Shown here in pieces: positions 5,435-7,925 of a DNA stretch of 7,925 nt. The notes under the pieces were generated by a model that saw nothing but the letters and a program-made list of their open reading frames with translations, was not told the DNA's origin and did not search any database. The position numbers and the translations under genes were made by a program. This DNA comes from Flavobacteriaceae bacterium. Lineage in GTDB: Bacteria > Bacteroidota > Bacteroidia > Flavobacteriales > Flavobacteriaceae. Each line of letters opens with the position of its first letter. Position 1 is the first letter of the stretch. The stretch covers positions 1 through 7,925 of the forward strand of contig JAUYUF010000075.1 in the NCBI GenBank assembly GCA_030694835.1, written 5' to 3'.

Positions 5435-6070
5435 TTAAATTAATTGATTTCTTGCATTTTGTATCAAAAACCCAATTTCACCAGCAATTAATTTGCTGGT
5501 TTTTTTATAAATTTCTAAAGCATTAGATGTATTGTCAGCAATTTTTGGATCTGTAAAAGGTAGATGAAAACGTTTAACAGCTTCTGAAATAAAAGGACAA
5601 TTTTCATCTGCATTAGAACAAGTTGTAATAGCAATAAATGGTTGCTTATTAATAGTATCATTATACACTTTAGAAAAACCTAATATTTTAGTTCTCATTT
5701 TTTTGAAACTAATTTCATACACAGGATTTTGATGTGAAAAATCTTTGATATGAAATTCAAAACCTACTTCTTGAAGTGTTTTAACAGTGTTGCTGAAAAA
5801 AGCAGTAGTTTCAGTTCCGCCAGAAAAACTATTGATATTATTTAATTGAAAATAATCAATAGCATAATGTGCCCACACTTGAGCAAGTTGACTTCGTCTT
5901 GAATTATGAGTGCAAATAAAATTTAAATTAACTGTTTTATTAGATTTTAATTCTTCAATAATAAAACTTGAAATATTTAATAGAAGTGATTTTCTTTCAT
6001 CACTCATATCTAAATCTTTTAATGCCTTTTGAAAGAAAACATCGGTTTTTGTAGAGTTGTTATAAAACAT
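5435..6070 (-). CDS. Low-molecular-weight phosphatase / thioredoxin-type arsenate reductase family protein
   Basis: A 211-residue cytoplasmic protein. After an N-terminal helical extension of about 48 residues comes the phosphatase P-loop NFICTHNSRRSQ with C53-x5-R59, the nucleophile motif of low-molecular-weight tyrosine phosphatases and ArsC. Further on, TTCSNADENCPF gives C151-x6-C158, the same spacing as the Cys82/Cys89 relay of thioredoxin-coupled ArsC (Staphylococcus pI258, Bacillus), and FTDPK at 172-176 matches the acidic Asp-Pro loop. All three redox cysteines support arsenate reductase chemistry (arsenate to arsenite). The insert between C53 and C151 is longer than in classical ArsC, and there are no ars neighbours (no arsR, arsB or acr3), so a phosphatase or other oxyanion role remains possible. 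Related proteins in Bacteroidota are commonly annotated as protein-tyrosine-phosphatase. It is convergent with the ppk2 pair, divergent from the Smr gene, and its 3' coding part contains the ppk2 terminator on the opposite strand. Confidence 0.85.
   Translation of the reverse strand: MFYNNSTKTDVFFQKALKDLDMSDERKSLLLNISSFIIEELKSNKTVNLNFICTHNSRRSQLAQVWAHYAIDYFQLNNINSFSGGTETTAFFSNTVKTLQEVGFEFHIKDFSHQNPVYEISFKKMRTKILGFSKVYNDTINKQPFIAITTCSNADENCPFISEAVKRFHLPFTDPKIADNTSNALEIYKKTSKLIAGEIGFLIQNARNQLI
5480..5506 (+). terminator. Intrinsic terminator of the ccoG-ppk2 transcript, inside the antisense gene
   Basis: ACCAGCAA (5480-5487) pairs perfectly with TTGCTGGT (5493-5500) around a 5-nt loop TTAAT, followed by an uninterrupted run of T to 5506. 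This is the strongest intrinsic terminator shape in the window and reads in the plus direction, starting 46 nt after the second ppk2 stop. On the minus strand the hairpin has no following T-run, so it is one-way. The same bases encode the segment KTSKLIAG near the C-terminus of the convergent ArsC-like protein. Confidence 0.85.
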
Positions 6071-6143
6071 ACTGCTATTTTTGTGTAAAAATACGATGGA
6101 TGTATCAATTGATTGTTATATTTAGGTTAACAAATTGTTAAGG
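6071..6143. promoter_or_regulatory. Divergent intergenic region between the ArsC-like and Smr genes
   Basis: These 73 bp must hold the start signals for both flanking genes. Three elements stand out: ATCAATTGAT at 6104-6113 (perfect 10-bp palindrome), TATATTTA at 6117-6124 (7 of 8 to TAnnTTTG in plus orientation, last base different), and TTAACAA-A-TTGTTAA at 6127-6141, a perfect palindrome ending 2 nt before the Smr start. On the minus strand TATTTTTA (6093 down to 6086) is a similar imperfect -7 element for the ArsC-like gene. Neither has a properly spaced TTG -33 box, so the promoter calls are tentative. Confidence 0.4.
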
Positions 6144-6701
6144 ATGAGAACATTTTCTATAGGAGATAAAGTAGCCGTTTTAGATGCAGATATGAAAGGA
6201 GTCGTTCTGAAAGTTTCTGAAAAACAGATTATTATACAAACAGAAGATGGTTTTCAAATGGATTTCACTCCTAAAGAATTGGTAAAAATAGAGGGAGATC
6301 AACGAGAATTATCAAAATTCAGCGATATTCACATGCAACAAATGCTGAAAGAAAAGCAACTAGAAAGTCCGAAAAGATCATTTCAAAAATTGCCTAAAGT
6401 TGATAAAATGCCTGCGATGGAAGTTGATTTGCATATTCATCAGCTGATTTCATCTACCAGAGGCATGAGTAATTACGAAATTCTATCATTACAATTAGAT
6501 GAAGCAGAGCGTAAAATACAGTTTGCAAAATCCAAAAGAATTCAGCGAGTTGTTTTCATTCATGGAGTTGGAGAAGGTATTTTACAACAAGCACTTATAG
6601 AATTATTTCAAAAGTATCATGTTGATTATTATGCAGCATCATTTCAAAAATATGGAATGGGAGCAACAGAAATTTACATTTATCAAAATACAAAAGAATA
6701 A
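6144..6701 (+). CDS. Smr-domain protein with N-terminal SH3-like region
   Basis: A 185-residue protein. Residues 1-50 form a small beta-rich module (MRTFSIGDKVAVLD, then KGVVLKV) resembling a KOW/Tudor-like or DUF2027-type fold. A charged linker follows, then a C-terminal Smr domain from about residue 90 with the signature DLHIH at 95-99, IHGVGEGIL at 139-147 (canonical IHGxGxGxL), and GMGATEIYI at 171-179. Smr domains in MutS2 and related proteins bind or nick nucleic acid, and some act in ribosome rescue or RNA cleavage; the precise role of this stand-alone form in Bacteroidota is not known to me. ATG at 6144 is chosen over an upstream in-frame TTG at 6135 because it begins the conserved N-terminus and the TTG lies inside a palindrome. 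The gene is 9 nt before the cysteine desulfurase, so probably co-transcribed with it. Confidence 0.88.
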   Translation: MRTFSIGDKVAVLDADMKGVVLKVSEKQIIIQTEDGFQMDFTPKELVKIEGDQRELSKFSDIHMQQMLKEKQLESPKRSFQKLPKVDKMPAMEVDLHIHQLISSTRGMSNYEILSLQLDEAERKIQFAKSKRIQRVVFIHGVGEGILQQALIELFQKYHVDYYAASFQKYGMGATEIYIYQNTKE

Positions 6702-6710
6702 ATTACCACA

Positions 6711-7847
6711 ATGAATAAAATATATTTAGATAATGCAGCAACTACCGCTATCAGACCTGAAGTTATTGAGGCTATAACAGATTCAATGAAAACGGTTTTT
6801 GGTAATCCATCTTCTATTCATCAGTTTGGAAGAAGCGCCAAATCAGTTGTTGAAACGGCGCGAAAAAATATTGCCAATCACTTAAATGTAAGCTCTTCAG
6901 AAATTTATTTCACAGCTGGTGGAAGTGAAGCCAATAACTTAATATTGTGGAATGCAGTTGTTCATTTAGGGGTTAAAAGAATTATCACTTCTAAAATTGA
7001 ACATCACGCTGTTTTACATAAAATACTAGCACTAAAATCTCAATATTATTTTGAATTAGAATTTGTTCAATTAGATCAATTTGGACAAATAGATTTAATT
7101 CATTTAAATGAATTATTAGAAGATACTTCTTTAAAAACCTTGGTTTCCTTAATGTATGTCAACAATGAAATTGGTAATATTTTGGACATCAATAAAGTAA
7201 GTGTGTTATGCAAGCAATATAATGCTTTATTTCATTCAGATACCGTTCAAGGAATAGGACATTTTAATATTGATTTACAAAAAACTCCCATTGATTTTAT
7301 AACAGCAAGTGCTCATAAATTTCATGGTCCAAAAGGGGTCGGATTTTTATATGTGAAAAAAGGAATTTCAGTTAAACCAATGCTAATTGGTGGTGAGCAA
7401 GAAAAAGGTTTGCGTGCAGGAACTGAAAATATTCACAGTATTTTAGGAATGGAAAAAGCCTTGACAATTTCTTTAACCAATTTACCTAAAGAAAAAGTAT
7501 ATATTCAACACCTTAAAACTTATTTTATTAATAAGCTAAAAGAAATACCTGGACTTCAATTTAATGGAATATCTACTGATGCAACATACAGTAGTTATCA
7601 TATTTTAAATGTTCGTTTTCCAATTGAGACTGATTTACTGCTTTTTAATCTTGATTTAAAAGGAATTGCGGTATCTGGCGGAAGCGCTTGTCAGAGTGGA
7701 GCTCAAAAGGGTTCACATGTTTTAGGCGAACTTTTACATGAAAAAGAAAGAAATAAAGCTTCTATTCGCTTTTCTTTTTCATATCAAAATACGATTGAAG
7801 AAATAGACTACACCATTTTAATTTTAAAATCTATAATAACTACTTAA
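6711..7847 (+). CDS. Cysteine desulfurase, IscS/NifS-like PLP enzyme
   Basis: Converts L-cysteine to L-alanine and moves sulfur as an enzyme persulfide to iron-sulfur cluster or thio-cofactor pathways in the cytoplasm. The 378-residue length is usual. It begins with the family N-terminus IYLDNAATT and FGNPSSIH at 30-37, then FTAGGSEANN at 67-76, catalytic His in EHHAVL (H98), the PLP-contacting D177 and Q180 in HSDTVQ, the Schiff-base lysine K203 in SAHKFHGPKGVGF, RAGTEN at 235-240, and the persulfide cysteine C327 in SGGSACQSG. All catalytic residues are intact. No iscU, iscA or suf genes adjoin it, so I cannot say whether it serves Fe-S clusters, tRNA thiolation or another route, and no gene symbol is given. 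It follows the Smr gene by 9 nt; no strong terminator is visible after it. Confidence 0.95.
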   Translation: MNKIYLDNAATTAIRPEVIEAITDSMKTVFGNPSSIHQFGRSAKSVVETARKNIANHLNVSSSEIYFTAGGSEANNLILWNAVVHLGVKRIITSKIEHHAVLHKILALKSQYYFELEFVQLDQFGQIDLIHLNELLEDTSLKTLVSLMYVNNEIGNILDINKVSVLCKQYNALFHSDTVQGIGHFNIDLQKTPIDFITASAHKFHGPKGVGFLYVKKGISVKPMLIGGEQEKGLRAGTENIHSILGMEKALTISLTNLPKEKVYIQHLKTYFINKLKEIPGLQFNGISTDATYSSYHILNVRFPIETDLLLFNLDLKGIAVSGGSACQSGAQKGSHVLGELLHEKERNKASIRFSFSYQNTIEEIDYTILILKSIITT

Positions 7848-7852
7848 TTTGC

Positions 7853-7885
7853 TTGTAAAACAGATAAACAATTTCTGTATTTTTG
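7853..7885 (+). promoter_or_regulatory. Bacteroidota-type promoter for the gene at the right edge
   Basis: TTG at 7853-7855 and TATTTTTG at 7878-7885 are separated by 22 bp and fit the flavobacterial pattern TTG-N17-23-TAnnTTTG, with the -7 element matching at every defined base. Transcription would start around 7890-7893, only about 10 nt before the ATG at 7902, so the leader is very short. The promoter begins 5 bp after the cysteine desulfurase stop. A weak ACAGA/TCTGT pair (7860-7864, 7874-7878) overlaps it. Confidence 0.75.
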
Positions 7886-7901
7886 CACGAAAATTACATT
7901 T

Positions 7902-7925
7902 ATGAAACAAGTGTTTTACTCCTTT
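7902..7925 (+). CDS. Start of an unidentified gene cut by the window edge
   Basis: ATG at 7902 opens a frame reading MKQVFYSF to the last base. The Lys after Met followed by hydrophobic residues could be the beginning of a signal peptide or a membrane protein, but eight codons are too few to say. The well-formed promoter immediately upstream is the main reason to call it a gene. No Shine-Dalgarno sequence is present. Confidence 0.6.

Noticed and set aside
5830..5865. FNR-like half sites (TTGAT...ATCAA) inside the ArsC-like gene
   Set aside because: The spacing between halves is about 20 bp rather than 4, and the site is deep in coding sequence; most likely chance in AT-rich DNA.
6135..6143. 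TTG start for the Smr protein
   Set aside because: The TTG is part of a palindrome, and ATG at 6144 gives the expected MRTFSIGDKV beginning.
7860..7885. Possible terminator after the cysteine desulfurase (ACAGA/TCTGT followed by ATTTTTG)
   Set aside because: The stem is only 5 bp with a 9-nt loop, and the T-rich stretch is better explained as the -7 promoter element TATTTTTG.
1..7925. A new defence, mobile or biosynthetic system
   Set aside because: Every substantial gene falls into a known respiratory, polyphosphate, phosphatase/ArsC, Smr or desulfurase family. There are no transposase, integrase, phage, toxin-antitoxin or CRISPR features, and no block whose codon or base use visibly departs from its neighbours.

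Overview
The window looks like part of the chromosome of a low-GC member of the Bacteroidota, most likely the Flavobacteriia. Four things suggest this. The base composition is strongly AT-rich. Start codons lack Shine-Dalgarno sequences almost everywhere. One clear promoter has the Bacteroidota form (TTG, spacer, TAnnTTTG). The respiratory genes follow the flavobacterial cbb3-oxidase layout, including a CcoP with a single heme c. The genus cannot be fixed from sequence reading alone.

Positions 1-1073 (plus strand) are the end of a cbb3-type cytochrome c oxidase structural operon: the 3' end of ccoO (or a fused ccoNO), ccoQ and ccoP, packed with a 2-nt gap and a 14-nt overlap. A 111-bp gap follows. 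It contains a perfect FNR/CRP-type palindrome (TTGAT-N4-ATCAA), a TAnnTTTG-like element, a short direct repeat and a perfect 17-bp long-range inverted repeat.

Positions 1185-5434 (plus strand) carry ccoG (membrane iron-sulfur protein for oxidase assembly), fixH/ccoH (assembly), a DsbD_2/SafE-type membrane protein with conserved Cys/Met/His residues that may handle copper, and two adjacent PPK2 polyphosphate kinase paralogues. Gaps are 9, 1, 10 and 3 nt, so this is probably one transcription unit. It would link maturation of a high-affinity terminal oxidase to polyphosphate-driven nucleotide phosphorylation. The unit appears to end at a strong intrinsic terminator located inside the 3' coding part of the next, convergent gene.

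Positions 5435-6070 (minus strand) encode a protein of the low-molecular-weight phosphatase / thioredoxin-type arsenate reductase family, with all three expected redox cysteines and an N-terminal extension. A 73-bp divergent spacer with several palindromes separates it from a plus-strand pair: an Smr-domain protein and a class-V-fold cysteine desulfurase (IscS/NifS-like), 9 nt apart. After these, a textbook Bacteroidota promoter precedes the first eight codons of another gene cut by the window edge.

I see no mobile element, CRISPR array, tRNA or rRNA, and no clearly new multi-gene system. The region is mainly conserved respiratory and housekeeping DNA. The points most worth following up are the FNR-like box and hairpin before ccoG, the cbb3-assembly/PPK2 linkage, divergence between the two PPK2 copies, and the terminator embedded in an antisense gene.
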